Assembly (NCBI GenBank): GCA_026261815.1
Contig: JAMPIT010000434.1
Coordinates: 15,559,001 to 15,623,000 of the forward strand
Reading direction: 5' to 3'
DNA length: 64,000 nucleotides
Origin: Monarcha castaneiventris obscurior
Taxonomy: Eukaryota; Chordata; Aves; Passeriformes; Monarchidae
Shown here: positions 13,101 through 26,506 of the stretch, one piece after another
Position numbering within the stretch: position 1 is the first letter of the stretch
Layout: each line of letters begins with the position of its first letter
Notes under the pieces: model-generated
The model's input: the letters and a program-made list of their open reading frames with translations, nothing else
Databases searched by the model: none
What the model was told of the DNA's origin: nothing
Program-made: the position numbers and the translations under genes

Positions 13101-15244
13101 ATGTTGTTCCAAGAAAGATTTTTTAATGGTCATCAGTAATGAGATTATAACCAAAGTTTTGCATAATATGCATTGAAGCCTATTAGAATAAGGGAAGTGT
13201 TGGGTAGGTAACATTAGGAGTACATCACGTGGACAAGGTAAATTTTCTATCAGCCAGTAGACGTCAAAGAGACTATTTAATTATTCACGTATGCAAGATA
13301 ACACACGGAAAGCACACGCCTTCATTTCACAGGAAAGAAACCTCCACCCAGCCATGGCTACCCACCACACGAACCTTTAAAAACCTCCAAAAACAAACAA
13401 AGAAAATCCTGCTGAGTAACACACACCTACAGGGAGCTTGTGACCAATACATTAAAAACTAAAACCTGAAAACCAAGATAGCTGAAGATAACTGAAGATT
13501 CTTCTCACTCTGGATGCATTCATGGGTTAGAATTTCCTCAGGAGATGACAGGACTTGTGGCTTTCATTATAGGAAAGAACATTTCTTGGATATATATTAT
13601 ACATTTAGCTGTCAAGCCTTCTACTATTTAAAAAAAACCCCACAAAATCAGTCACCAAGTCTGTAACTCTTTGCCAGACTGGCAAAGAGAAATGGAACTG
13701 ACAGTGTCAAATAGGTATGACAGGATTTATTAGGAATCAAACTGCCCAAAAGGGATACCAAGTGTGTCCTTTTCCCCTTGCAGTACACAGAGCAGAATTG
13801 TGTAGTAAATATGTCAACAATATAAAACCAAACATGAATACAGCTGTTAAGAGATAGAATGGAAGTCCTACAACAATCCAGTAATAGCTTGATGATTCAT
13901 GACAGAAAATGAAGACAAATAATTCAATTACAGTCAAATTTTTCTCATACACCACATAAATTCATTATACAATGGAGAAAGGCAGCTGTAGAGTTACTAA
14001 ATAGCTTCAACAGTGAAGTAGCCTCTTTTGGTTGATACTACACCCATGGGAAGTAGAAGAAAATCTTTTTACTTGGGAATGAGCAGAAACCACAAATCAA
14101 TATTGAGGGCATATGTGCACTCCAAGGCCTTTCCCAGCACAGCACGTGGTCTGTGGCACTGTGAAAGGCCTGTATCACCACACCAGAAGAGCTGCTGGCC
14201 TGTACTGAGAGCAGTTCATCCTGAAATGAACTATTATGTCACCTCCTTAAGTACCATAGGGAGAGTTGACCTAACCACATACTTCCATGCTGGCAAAATT
14301 ATGTTTACACGTTTGCTAAGACATGTATTTGCCAGGCCAAACATAAACTTCAATTCCCACAAATGCAACTACCCACTATGGTTATTGAAGTGCCACCTTC
14401 AATATCTTCATCCCAAAGGACTGCTTAGGGCACCTCCCTAGCTCAGCACACTTTATTTGCCCCGAGGTGAAGGATGAAGCCATTTCAGCAATATCTGTCC
14501 TCTGCAAGGTGATAGATACTCTTCACATCTCAGTTGGATGAGAATCCTGTTTTGCTCACTTCGTTTTTCTTTCCTAATAAAGCTCTTCCACTTGACTGCA
14601 AATTTGGCCCCCATCCTCTTTGTTCTAATGCTGCTGCACACATGGCAATAAATTCCCACTGCAGACAGGGCCACTACACAGAGTAGGGAACAGGGGCCTC
14701 CAGACCACTCTGAATCCAGCATCAGCTAAGTCCAAAATCTGCTGTAGGAAAGTCACCTTGATTGCCCTGTAAGCATGACTGCTGGCAGTTCTTTTTTTGA
14801 GGCCAGGCCATTAATTTTATTATCAGTCTCCAAGTGACAGAATTTTACCTTCATTTCTCCACCACAGGATGATGCTTGTGGCCATTCTGGACATCAGCAG
14901 GGATACAGGTGTGACCCAGCCCTGCAACCTAAGAGAAGCTGTTTCAGAAAGCATTCCATTACTCACACCCCAGGTCAACCCACAGGAATTACATGCAGCA
15001 CATTGAGGCAAACAGAGGCCAGAGATTGTGGCACTTGTGCTTTTCCTGGATCCTCCCATCCTCAGAACAAACACAAGACAGCAGAAAAAAAAATCTGTCA
15101 GATAAGCACTCTTGAGAAATCTGCTGGCTAATATGATGCTGTCAGGAAAGCAAACAAGGACACACCAGAGAAGACACAATTTCCATGACAGTATGTCCTC
15201 TGCATAAGGCTGAAAAGAACATTAACAAGCCATACAAGAAGAGG
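4196..15244. other. AT-rich intergenic DNA
   Basis: No coding exon, RNA gene or clear transposon was recognised in these 11 kb. It holds short low-complexity tracts: (CCT)n at about 4629, a 17-A run at 7041-7057, (CA)n at about 7163, (CAAA)n at about 8430. It also holds a TAAT/ATTTGCAT-rich block near 10930-11115 described in the findings. Frames of 60-137 codons (for example 14028-14441 on +, 14823-15179 on -) start at TTG or lack any domain signal, and I treat them as chance. Confidence 0.6.
7041..7057 (+). repeat. Poly(A) run of 17
   Basis: An uninterrupted A17 tract lies after a T-rich stretch. No gene-like or retrotransposon-like body was recognised upstream, so I cannot call it a retrocopy tail. 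Confidence 0.9.
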
Positions 15245-15505
15245 AAATGGCCTCAAGCTGCATCAGGGGAGGTTTAGATTGAGATAGCCAAAAGTGTTGT
15301 CAAGCACAGGAACAGGCTGCCCAGGAAAGTGGTTGAGTCACCAGCCCTGGAGATAAAAGACTAAATGTGTACAGTAAAATTGTAGATGTGGCACTTTAGG
15401 ACATGGTTTACTGGTGGACTGAGCAGTGCTGGGCTGACACAGTTGGACCTGATGGTCTAAAAGATCTTTTCCAAGCTAAACAATCTAGGATTCCACAATA
15501 GAGAC
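15245..15505 (+). mobile_element. CR1 LINE 3' fragment, sense, diverged
   Basis: The segment carries degraded CR1 landmarks in the right order: GGGGAGGTTTAGATTGAGAT, GCACAGGAACAGGCTGCCCA, GTTGGACCTGATGGTCTAAA, and the tail TTTTCCAAGCTAAACAATCT before 'aggattcc'. Divergence is higher than in the 3.7-4.2 kb copy, which suggests an older insertion. Confidence 0.85.
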
Positions 15506-16580
15506 TACACGGGATTCTGTGGGAGGCAGAGAATTTCAAAGCATGTATTGTATATCTATATCCAGTGCTCTGATTAGGTTCATAGGTCCTACTCAGGGAA
15601 GATACTAACTGCACATTTTTCAGCAGATCTTACATATTTGCAGACTTGATCCCTCTGGGTGCCCAAGAATATTCATGAGCCAAAATGCCAATCTAAATGA
15701 GGAAGATTATCTTTATGATTAAGGCTTAGGTACTCACATAGCACCTCATACTGTAAAAGAGATTACATAGAGAAAATATTTAACTTCGGAAAAGCCCTGT
15801 GAGACATGGAAGATCAGTTCCACAAAGGGAGTACAAAAATGAAGATCAAAAAATTAGATGACATTGCTTTTCACCAAGGCAAAGTCTAAAAATGAAAATT
15901 AATCTTATTCTCAGGCTAGCACTCTGAACACCCTTGTCTTTGCTGAAGCAGAAACAGTCTCTTTTCTTTTTGCTTACCTTATCTCTTTATTGTTAGACTG
16001 AGTCATAACACTGGAAGAATACTGAAATATATGCACAGATTCTACCCAAACTGCACCTTTTCTCAAAATATTAAATTCTGTGTAATGTGTAGGCTAATTG
16101 AAAGATGGCATGACCAAAATTTATGTCACTAACTAGGATAAAGGAAGGTCAGACAACATGGCTAAAAAAAATCTGAAAAGCAATTTTCTCTTTTAACTGA
16201 AAAATATTCAACTTTTAGACCGTTTAAAAGTTCAGATTTCAGCTACATACACACACACTTGTGTTTTACTGGTCACTAATGTGGACTTGTAACTGTTATC
16301 TAAATAGACATCAGAAGAGGCAACTGAAAGTCTTCCCTTATCTCTCTCTCTGTCACACAAATACACTTTTTGCTTTTTTATCGAAAAGTTTTCTATTTTC
16401 TAATAAAAAGCACCGCAAAGTAGAAAAGAAAAGAGATGGAAAGAACTGAAAGAATGTATGCTCTGTCTGGAAAATAACTTCATTTTAGTTTTTCGAGTAA
16501 CTTAAAAAAATGTATTTTCCAAATATAGGCATAAACTGATGTGCTCTCATGACAAAGAGTTTCTAGTGTATTCCTTTCTG

Positions 16581-16634
16581 GAGTTTATATACTTGAGAAG
16601 TTTAAATACTTTCTCGAGTTTAAATACTTGAGAA
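16581..16634. repeat. Short imperfect tandem repeat, three copies
   Basis: The motif GTTTAWATACTT occurs at about 16583, 16600 and 16618, embedded in GAGTTTATATACTTGAGAA (16581-16599) and GAGTTTAAATACTTGAGAA (16616-16634). The spacing is 17-18 bp. Because the unit contains TTCTCGAG/CTTGAGAA-like pairs, the block can also fold back weakly. Confidence 0.8.
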
Positions 16635-16799
16635 AGAAAGCATGAGGACTGCAGAGAAAAGACAGCCTCTGGTCCCTGTCTCACCCCCCTAAGAAAAGCT
16701 TATGTGACTCTGACTTCTAGGTCACTGAAATAATCTGATAAAGAGAAGTGAGTAAGTTGAAATCTTGACTCTTTCCTGATGTGGCTGCTCTCATTACAG

Positions 16800-16859
16800 T
16801 CATCCTGCAGTGACAAGGGAACTGGGAGCAAGCAGATCCACCCCTCCTTTAACCACCAG
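16800..16859 (+). other. Orphan exon-like segment (60 nt) with strong splice signals
   Basis: A pyrimidine-rich stretch ending TGCTCTCATTACAG is followed by 60 nt that end in CCACCAG. Directly after them comes GTGAGTGAG, a near-consensus 5' splice donor. The 60 nt are open in the frame starting TCA (20 codons, no stop) and the length is a multiple of three. I do not recognise the encoded peptide. It could be a 5' untranslated exon of GCNT3, which lies 12.6 kb downstream on the same strand and is expected to have one, an exon of a non-coding RNA, or chance. Confidence 0.35.
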
Positions 16860-18835
16860 GTGAGTGAGTTTATTGCATCCAGAGAGGTGCTATGCTAAAA
16901 GCACTGGTGTTCTTTAGGAAGGAGACATTGAGTTATTCTTGCATTACTAAGCAGGCATTTTCCCAAGAACATTGTATTCACATATTTTAAAAACATAAAA
17001 TTCCTTCTGTAGTAATTTATGATTCTGCAAGGTGACAAAAACTAATTAACTTTGCTCATTTCATAAAATGAATTAGAAATCTGCAGGAGAAAAGACACCT
17101 GGTGTTGCTTGAACAACATGTACACAGCAAACAATAAGTTTTTTACTTAAAAAGACAAACTTAGTCAGATTACTTAGTGATTTAATTCAAAATGAGTGTT
17201 GCACAAAGCAAGTAAAACCACACAGAACTTGTAAGGTTTGAGGAGAGTTTTGACACGAAATTGTTCTTCCTTTCTAACCAGCAGTACTGGTCTTGGTGAT
17301 TATTTTAGTCACATTTTATTCATTTTTCCCCCTTGAGAAAAACAACTTCCTTTTCCTTTTGCTTCCAGTAATCCTAATCTATCAATCCCCACTAAAACTC
17401 ACATTGTGTGTCTTAGCAGGACAGAGATTTGGACAGATGGGAGTGTGTGTACATAGAAAACAGTCATTTCTAGCTGAGGGTGACTCTTCAAGGTAAAAGG
17501 TAACAGGCAATGTGCTATACATACCTTCAGTGTCAGAGGCAGTGTCTAGTTCAAACATTCACTAGGAGACAGAACAGGATTTGTTGCTACGGATGAAAGT
17601 TCTCCCTCACAATGTCTTTGTGCTGATACTGCTCAACTCATCACTGGAAACCACCAAGCTACAAAGGAACATAGGCAGTAACTAGTTTACATTTAACTAA
17701 TAAGACACATACAGCTTTTTCACCATAAAAGAGTGTAATTCTATCAACTATCACATGTGACACTGCTCAGAAGAGGCATATTATGTTTATGTGTACACAA
17801 CATAAAAATAATTCAGAAAAGTTCAGAATTAGTAACTGGCAGAATCTCACACTCATTATTTGAATCATCTGCTGGAAACAATGAAGAATTTGAACTACAG
17901 TTGAACTCTTCACCCACAGTTGAAGAACAGGGCTAGTCAATGGAATGTAGCCAGTTCCCTGAGCTGTAAATTAACTTCAGTTTAGTTAGAAACACAAGTT
18001 GACAGTGGAACAATATTAAAGGCAGATCCTGCAATATATACTGGATTTGCCAGATCCTCTGTCAGCTAGCAGACCGAAGCTGCTGCGGATACAGCCAGTA
18101 ATTTGGCAAGGCTATATCTACTTCAAGTGCTTGTCTAATTTAGTCCCACTATTAGGCCATTCAGTTGGTGTTGAGGGTTGCAGAGTTCAGCACTGGATTC
18201 TGCCAATTTTTCATGGATCCTGAAACTGAAAAGCAAATAATGCTAAGATGACTGAAATACAGAGAAACTGCTTTTTACAAGTATGACATGCTTCAAGTGT
18301 TCCTTTTGAGGTGATTTGAAAACAAAGAGTTGCTTGGGTTTGGTTGTTTTTCAGTTGGGTTTTTTTTTTTTTGTGAAGACTTGTATCCTCCCTTCAACTT
18401 CACTCACCTTGCACTAAAAATGCTGGAGTTGCCAAGTGGGACACATGCACTTTGCAGGTATTATTGACATCTGCAGTTGTAAGTTGGCACTCCATCTAGA
18501 AGGCTTTTGGCCACATTGGCAGTTCTAAGCACACACAAAGTATTAGTAGGGAACAAAATGGATGGCCTGCAGATAATCCCAAATTAATCATTAATGGAAG
18601 CTCCAAGCATAGCTGGAAACCAAAACGTTGGACAAGCAATTTACACCAATCCTCTTATGGAGGAAAGAAAGAAAAATGGACTTCTAGAATCAGCCTAGAA
18701 AAGATAATCTTTTGTTCAGTCTTACTTAGAAAACTCTATAGACTACCAAGTATTTAGCATTTTGGGTTTTTAGTACCTTGTTTCAAACAAGAATTTTTCT
18801 AACTCAGTTTTCAGCTCACCACACCTGTTATGGAG

Positions 18836-18990
18836 GTAATAGAGCCATAGAATGGTTTGGGTTCAAAGGGACCTTAAAGATCACCCAGTTTTAACACCCC
18901 TGCCATGGGGGCTTGGAACTAGACAACTAATACCTGCCCAGCTCTCCACATGCAGCACTATTGCCTTCCTCTCATGTCTCTTCTCTAATT
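18836..18990 (-). mobile_element. CR1 LINE 3' fragment, antisense
   Basis: It begins AGAGCCATAGAATGGTTTGG, continues with GGGACCTTAAAGATCACCCA and CACCCCTGCCATGGGG, then fades into unrecognised sequence. This is the standard reverse complement of a CR1 tail, so the element lies on the minus strand. The distal boundary is approximate. Confidence 0.88.
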
Positions 18991-20058
18991 AATGCCTCTC
19001 TTTATCTTAACTTAGGTCTAATCCCTGAATTCCAATGCTGCATTCTTGATATATTTGCCTGTTCCTTCAAAAGACAAGAGTCACTAATATCCAACGAAAA
19101 ACCTCAAGCCTCAGGCTATTAATTGATAGAATAAAGAAGAAAGCATGGAGGCTTTCTGATCTTTTTTCTTACAGCACTCATTCAGCTGTTTGCTTATGAA
19201 AACACTGTAATCAATTCCAGTGGTAAAAGCTCTTCTCAGATGTATTCCCTTCTCAGGAACTCAGCTGTTTGTTGCATATTGCCCAGACTCTTTGGGGTTT
19301 TTCTGCAGCCACTGCTGCAAGTTTTCTTGCTTGCTGCTCACCTAGAGATCAAGCACTATCTGCTCTATAAAAGTACAAAAGGCTATCAAGTGTCATTAGC
19401 AGAACACAAATTCAAAGCTATGAAAACAGAACATTCCATAACATGCTCAGGGGTAAAACTGTGCATGCAAGCCCAATCATCTTCCCTCACAGCCCCCAGC
19501 ATTCATAACTTTAAAAACAACATCAGTATGGCAATCATGAGTGACAATGGGCATCAACATCACCCATTGTTCTCTACCAATCTGAGGTGAGAACACACAT
19601 ATCACAAACAAATGATGCCTTAAGGCCTAGAGGGATGTATCACGATAAAACCTTTTCATTCAGACCCATAAAACCTTTACTGAACCCAGTGTGTGGGTTT
19701 TTTACACTTTTATCTCTTATTGGCAAGCATTTCCTTTACCATTACATTTGGTCACTTCTGGTGCCCCAAAAGCAGGAGAGTGGGCTCTTGCTGCCCAGTA
19801 AAATCTGTGTCACTTTGGTTCCTGTTAGAGTCAACCATCATTTCAACATACTTCATGCAGAAGATGAAATAATCGCAAAACTACCCAGCTACAAAGACTG
19901 TAGCTCATATTCTCCTGTGTGTGAAGTTTTTTCTCCTTTTTTGATGAAGAGAGTTTAGTCTGTGATGTGTATTTTTTATTCATATGAACACAACCACAAA
20001 CACCACATTTCCTGACCCAATTTTTTGCTATATGTTAAATATTCACACTAGGGAATAC

Positions 20059-20090
<32 letters not shown>

Positions 20091-23000
20091 ATGCCTGTCA
20101 AGTGTCAGCAGTAAAAAGACACAGCCATATTTCTAGTCAGACTTATAACTAATACTCTTACAAGAAAAAATATAAATATATATTATAAAAAAGGAAACAA
20201 CAAACCACCAACCTATTGTTTACAGATACATGTGTTTCCTTTAGTCCATTAGCTTTAGCAATGGTGGCTAACACCACCAATGGACAATGCCATCTGTGTT
20301 CTAGGAATTCTGTCCCACACTGGCACAGCACAGGGCATCCTGCCACAGTATCAGTCAGGATTTATACATCAGTGCTGGGATCTCACCATTTTAAATGTTG
20401 AACAGTGTAGCCCTTTTTGCTGTATTATTTCCAAGTAGTTTCCAGGCGACCACGAACCATAACCTTCCTGAAATAAAGGAACATTAGTGCTCTTAAAGAA
20501 CACCTTGTTTCGGTATGTATCCATTGTTTGCTGAAATATACCCTTGCAGATGGTGGTAGTTTTTTTGGCATTCTTTTTTTAGCTTTGTTTTTGTAGGTCT
20601 GCCTGGGGAAGAGGGGAGGGAAGAACAGTTCCAACTTACCAGCTTGGTTGAACCCAGCCTTTATTGTCCAAGAACTGTTCCACAATTAGTCAAATACACA
20701 TTTTGCAAACATTCTAGTTTTTTATGCACTAGCATGTGGCAAAATCTTTCTAGCCTAACCTTTTTCACATACGTACCTCAGGAGTCTGACATGGTTTTAG
20801 TGACAATTTCAGCAGTTCTTCTCTGAAGCAACCTGCAAAATTTCATCTCAATTGTGACTAAGAAAAATGGCCTGAATCAATCTTTTAACTGAAAATATGT
20901 TTTATAGTACCATGTCACTCTTCTGCAAGCTGCCTAATAACGAGAGATGCAAATATATGTTCAAATAGTTGTTTTTATTTCATAACCACAAAGACATTGG
21001 CTCTATGGCTATCAATTGCCAACAGAGTCCAGAGATATAGTGATTATTAGCTACTCATGACAACAGCAAAATTACTTTAAAAAGGTAGGTGAAATGTCCT
21101 GGAAATAGCTAAAAAATAAATGAAAATCTCATTGCTGCATTAAACAATACTGAAGCAGCATCACTGTAACTTTGTCATTCAGGTATATGGACCATTCCAA
21201 CAAGACAAGTTAAGACACTGCACATTTTTAGCTAATGTCAGAGCAAACTTGAGCTTAGAGGGTCAGGCAAAAACTATGAAATTATTCCTGTTTGAAGTAA
21301 AACACAAACTCACTTCCCTTCTTCCTTGCCATTTGACTTCAGTGAGAAAGAGTGCTTCAATTCACACACCTCCACTCTGATTTATTGTCACTGTTGTATG
21401 ACTCCTAATACCCTCACTGCTGAACACAGATGTAGAAAAAAAGACTTCATCCACATCTAGAACTGAAAATAACATGAAGAGAGGGACATGCCAGTGTCAC
21501 ATCTTTTTAAGAATAAACTACTACTCCACTTCCCACTGTTGAATTTATAATTAAGGTGTTTCACCATAGGCCGACATTTTGGTACTCCTGCAAAGTGCAC
21601 TATTTGCCTAAAACAAGTGCCAAAATCATGGAGAAAGGCATCATATTACAGGCAGAAAATGCATGTCAGAAGGTTAGAAGCTATTGGGGTTTTGGGTTTC
21701 TTTTGGGGAGGTTTTCTGTGGGTTTTTGTGTTGTATTTTTTTAAAAAGAATAGTGAGTAGAAATACATGTGGTAACCTTTGATTTACCAGTCAGGAAATA
21801 TACCTAGCACTACCATAAACTGCTTTGTTCACAAAGGTAAGTTCAGTCATGCTCATTAAACATACACTGAGAAGCATGACCTTCACTCAGCTGAATCAAC
21901 ATTTCAGTCTTTGGACAGTAAATGCTCCTTGAAAACCAGTTCCTTCTTTGGCCCCCTCTGCATGGGCAGGACACACTAGGACCTAACAGGTGCCAGAAGA
22001 AAGATGCAGTTGCTGTCTGCTGCATCAGCACTACGTGTGCAGAACTGTTCTTGAATACAGGCCCACATACTGAGGCACTTAATACTTCTGGGTGGGATGC
22101 TCAAGTAGCTCAGTGGTTCTAGACCTCAGCTGCTTACCTGCTGTACAGAAAGCTTCTCTTTTTCTATTGGTAACTTTTTCCCTGGAGGTAGTTTACAGCA
22201 GTGTGAAAACATCCACAGACAGACAAGCTGTGGAGACATGTTATAAGCATGGAAAGAATGAAACAGTAAGCAGTAAAAATAAAAACCTTAAGGATTTTCT
22301 CAGACAAAAGTGCAGCTAATGTTTCTTCTAGTTTTGTATAAGGAAACAGAAATGTCAAGTATATAGGAGAATTTCAAAGGGTGAAAAATAGGAGGCAAAT
22401 AGATCACCTGGAATAAGGAAAAAATGGTACTACACTCTCCACAACTGCATATTCCCCTACGAAATAACTTCTATTGACTTTTGCTGTGAACATATGGCAG
22501 AAAAAGCAGGGCACTCAAACTATTATTAAATACTTGGGTTTCTTTGCAGAATTGAAGCCAAAACAAGGGCACCTGCAAGGAAGGTTCACTGCAGAAACCT
22601 CAGACAGAACTGAACAGCCCACAACAACAGTTCTAGAGTGACAATCACCTTTCCCCCACGGATTCCTTGTGTGACTTCCCTTATAATGCACTCTGAGTGT
22701 GAAGGTAAGAACTGCTCTGCGTGAATCCTACAAGCATTGAAGGAAAATTTACTGAACTCAGCAAGCCCAGGACACACCTATTCAGCAACTGGATTAAGTC
22801 CCATCCCAAAGTATTCTTTTCCAGCTGTGGGATCTTCAAGGGCAACCAGACCAGCTGCAGGTCTAATATTCAGATGTTTCTGGGCAGCCACAGAGACATG
22901 AACACAACATACTCCATTACACAGAGGCTTTAGACATGATCTGTGTGTCAGCCTCACTCTGTGCATGTATCTGTGTATCATGGCAGACTCTCTACTTGTG

Positions 23001-25039
23001 AACTGCACAGAACAAGAAACAAACCAAGGCAAGAAACATAAATAACATGCTTTTAAGGATAAAAACCTTTCTCAGTAACATTTGTGTCTTTTTCAGGAAG
23101 TCCCTTATCTCTGAAGAAACAATCTCTTCAATATTATATTGGAGCTTTCATTGTGGGAAATGTAAAAAATTAAATTCATTATTTTTGGTTCCTTATTCCT
23201 GTGGCCCTGACCTCCTCTATCATCTGTCTAAAACAGTTTTGTTTGCTGTTTTGTTTCTATTTCCCAAGCTGTATGAAGCAATCCTTTTCTAGAAACAATG
23301 AAGCATGAGCTAATGTATTTATGATCCCCAGAACCACCGTGTTTTCTTTGTGTAACATCCTTCAAGAAAAAAAACAGGTTTTCTTCCTCCAGGACACAGT
23401 TCAGTTTACAGTGTTGGGCACCACAGTCAGAAACAGTGCCAATTTCCACAGTGGTTTAAAGGAAATTCTTTTAAACATCGTTACCAGCATCATCCTACTT
23501 ATTTGTCTGTCTCTTCAGCAACCTGTATAAGGTAATGCCTTGTTCCCCTATTTTGCTTTATTAGACAAAATGTAATTGAGGAAACTTATTATACCTTATG
23601 AGCAATGTTCAGCTGTTGTGTAAAATTTCAGGTAAAAATACTATCCTATAGACTATATGTCAATTATGATTATCTGCTTCAGCTTTCTTCTAAGCCATAC
23701 TCACGCTCTTCAGTCCAGCAATTTTGCCTTGGATAAAAGCAGAAATCCTTTGACTTCCGTAAAAGTGCACCAGAGGTCCAGAAAGAACAGAGCAATGAGC
23801 CTGCAACTGTGAGGTGAATAGCATCAGGCAATGCTCAATTACATAATAGGAACTGGTATGCATGCTACAAAAATTACTGTGGTTTGATTTTTTACTTACC
23901 GCTTTCTACTGCTGCCTTTTCATGTCCTTTCTGAATCAGATTCAGAGATACTGCATGTAGTGCTTTCAAACCATTTGTCACAAACCAGCAATGAAGTAGA
24001 ACTCTAAAAGCAAGACTAACATCCAACAGACTCCTAACATCCAACAGTTTCCTCAAAGATGAGCTTAATCTCTAACTAGTCATCAAACTGACCCAAGACT
24101 CTGCTAGTGGGGATGCAGTCTTAGCAGCTTGTAAAGATACAGCTTGAACTGTTAGAGAGTACAGGACTGGGACACAGAATTCAGCTGAAATTAAACGAAA
24201 GCAAAGAGAAGCTAAAGTCTATAAACAGACAGTTTTCAATTTCAAAAAGCAAAACCCGCACAAGACCATGTTCATCATGTTAAAGTTTTACAGATAAAGC
24301 GTACATATACTATAGACCCATATTTGCATAAGGTGTAAGTATTTTGAAACCTCTATACTTCCTTGTTCACTTCCCACCTTTGCCAAGATGTGCCAAATAC
24401 TCCATATAAAAAGAACACTGAACTTATGGTCTCTGAAGATGTATAATGAGAAATCTATAATTAAGTTTTCCAAATGTTTGTCAATAATTTTAAAACTATA
24501 AATCTCAAAATTATAAGCGAAATACAATCCCATGATTTTTAGATAAGTATCACAATATCAGCAGAGACAGTAAAAAAAAAAAGGTCTGAATAGCCAAGAA
24601 GATGGAAATGTAATTTCTTCTTAATTTTTGTCATAGTTCAAAGGAAGTGCTGATAAAAAAAAGAACCGTTCTTTTGAAAATACTCATTACTACTTGACAC
24701 AAATAAGAACAATCCTTATGTGAACACAAATTAAAAAAGTGGAATACAGTGGTTCACAACAGGATACTGTATCTTACTACAAGATGTAGTAAATAACTTT
24801 ACAGGCCTCATGCAAGTAGGTATTTCTCACATAACTAATCCAAATAACTCTGGAGAGAGACAGAAACCTGATTCACCATGGGTTCATGTTATCTGCTACC
24901 TGTAAACCTAGATATTAAGCTACATGTCTCTGACACATTACCTATACCATAAATCAGTCAGTGACAAGGGGGTACTCAAGTGGCAATCCTGATTCCACAC
25001 TTTCAGCAGTAGTCATTCCAACAGAACAAAGCAAACCCC
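18991..25039. other. AT-rich intergenic DNA
   Basis: No supported gene. Two consecutive + frames at 19240-19958 and several of 60-90 codons elsewhere have no domain signal and the base composition of the surroundings. An (AT)n(GT)n microsatellite at about 20059 is listed separately. A 14-bp direct repeat CTAACATCCAACAG occurs at 24016-24029 and 24034-24047. Confidence 0.55.
20059..20092. repeat. (AT)n(GT)n microsatellite
   Basis: A short AT run followed by about eleven uninterrupted GT units. It is likely to be length-polymorphic; no gene context. Confidence 0.95.
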
Positions 25040-25235
25040 CATGTTTTTCACCCAGAGGGTGGTTGGGCACTGGAACAGGCTCCATGGGGCTGTGGTCACA
25101 GCACCAGCCAGAATTCCAGAAGCATTTGGATAATGCTCTCAGACTCATGGTGTGACTCTTGGGGTGTCCTGTGCTGGGCCAGAAATTGGACTCGATGATC
25201 CTGATGGGTCCTTTCCAACCCAGCATATTCTGTGC
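25040..25235 (+). mobile_element. CR1 LINE 3' fragment, sense
   Basis: It contains GGGCACTGGAACAGGCTCCA and CTCGATGATCCTGATGGGTC, then CCTTTCCAACCCAGCATATT and CTGTGCTTC, the usual CR1 tail. It is truncated on the 5' side. A second CR1 tail follows 130 bp downstream in the same orientation. Confidence 0.93.
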
Positions 25236-25364
25236 TTCTACACACTTTCCTTGGCAAAATAAGTCGGTTCTGTATGCAAGTTTCAAATTCTGTCTGTAAA
25301 TCATTCCATGTAGCATCTATAAACATTACACAGCTTGCAGTACCACTGCATGACTTCAAATATG

Positions 25365-25500
25365 GGAGGAATCACTGGAGGCTTTCAAAGTGCAATTGGA
25401 CAAGGTGTTTATAATTTTATTTGGGCTCCTTTTCCCCTGAGCCTTTGGGCCAGGTGCTCTTGTGAGATCCCTTCTAACCTGGCTATTCTATGATTCCATG
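25365..25500 (+). mobile_element. CR1 LINE 3' fragment, sense
   Basis: It contains CACTGGAGGCTTTCAAAGTG, GCAATTGGACAAGGTG, CTTGTGAGATCCCTTCTAAC and the terminal repeat CTATTCTATGATTCCATGAT. The last string shows the short ATTCTATG-type repeats characteristic of CR1 3' ends. It is a separate insertion from the copy ending at 25235, because each has its own complete tail. Confidence 0.9.
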
Positions 25501-26373
25501 ATCTTACAACTGTAAAACACACTAGTGGACAGACAAGACTAGAGCCATCGCCCTTTCTATGCAAATAGGAAGTCAAATGAGGGTGGGAGAATGTGAATAA
25601 TGGGAAGATAAAAGCAAGAAAGAAATCCTATTCAACCATTTCCTTTTTGATGTTACACCCTTATCACTCACCTCTGCACGCTCTCTCCCTGCCATTAGTT
25701 TAAGAGGTTCCTGTACTGAGCTAACACGGCAATAATTTTGTAAGGAGACAGAGGGGTCCCTGTGGTAAGAGACCCGAAGCTGTCCCATGTTAGACATAAA
25801 AAGCTGAGCCAATCTTGCAGACACCAAGGTCAGTGCAGGAGGGTGGAAGGGTGGGGTAGTTGATGTTCCCAAAGGGAAACTGGCAAGAGGAGCCACTGTG
25901 GAACTGAAATCCTGAAGGCTATCCTGTATATCCTGTAGCCTAGGACAGGGCCCACACTGGAACAGTTCACAAAAGAAAATGCACTGCTTTCTGATTAGAA
26001 TTATGCCTCGTGCACATACTTCTTTCAGGTTAAGTCTTCACTATCTAGATGACACATGAAAACCAAACAGCTATGAGACACAATGGTCAAATAACAGTCA
26101 TTGTGCTGTTAATACAAAATTCCTCCTGTAGACACAAACATTCAGAACCACACAGAACTTAGCTGGGAGCTAGTAATGCCTGCAAAGCAGTTGCACCAAC
26201 ACAATGCACCCTATGGCTCTGAATGAATGAGCAGGAAATAAGTCTCTCTTCTGAAAACTCAGAAATACAGAAAAGCAGCAGAATGATACAGACAAAAATA
26301 GCCTGATAGCTTAAAAGTGGTATTATAGCTTCCAGGTGGAATCCTTCAAAATCCCTGCAAGCTGGCCTGGAAT

Positions 26374-26439
26374 AGGGAGGGAGGGAGGGAGAGAGGAAGG
26401 GAGAGAGGAAGGGAGAGAGGGAGGGAGGGAAGGAAGGAA
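26374..26439 (+). repeat. (GGGA/GGAA)n polypurine tract
   Basis: About 66 bp consist only of G and A, mostly GGGA and GAGA units. Such mirror-like polypurine tracts can adopt triplex DNA. It produces repetitive Arg/Glu/Gly-rich and Pro/Ser/Leu-rich chance frames on the two strands. Confidence 0.93.
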
Positions 26440-26465
26440 CTCAGAAAACCTCCCAAACAAACCAA

Positions 26466-26506
26466 CCAAAAAAAAAAAAAAAACAAAAAAAAAACACCAA
26501 AAAACC
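26466..26506 (+). repeat. A-rich low-complexity tract
   Basis: Runs of A broken by single C residues follow the polypurine tract by about 27 bp. Together they form an approximately 130-bp strongly strand-asymmetric block. Confidence 0.9.

Larger units (their letters stand above)
15506..18835. other. AT-rich intergenic DNA
   Basis: No gene was recognised. Two features stand out and are listed separately: a local three-copy repeat at 16581-16634 and an exon-like segment with strong splice signals at 16800-16859. A short T11 run lies near 18361. Confidence 0.55.

Noticed and set aside
14028..15179. 137-codon + and 118-codon - frames in adjacent stretches
   Set aside because: The + frame has a non-ATG start and neither has any domain or splice signals; the region is slightly less AT-rich, which explains the length.
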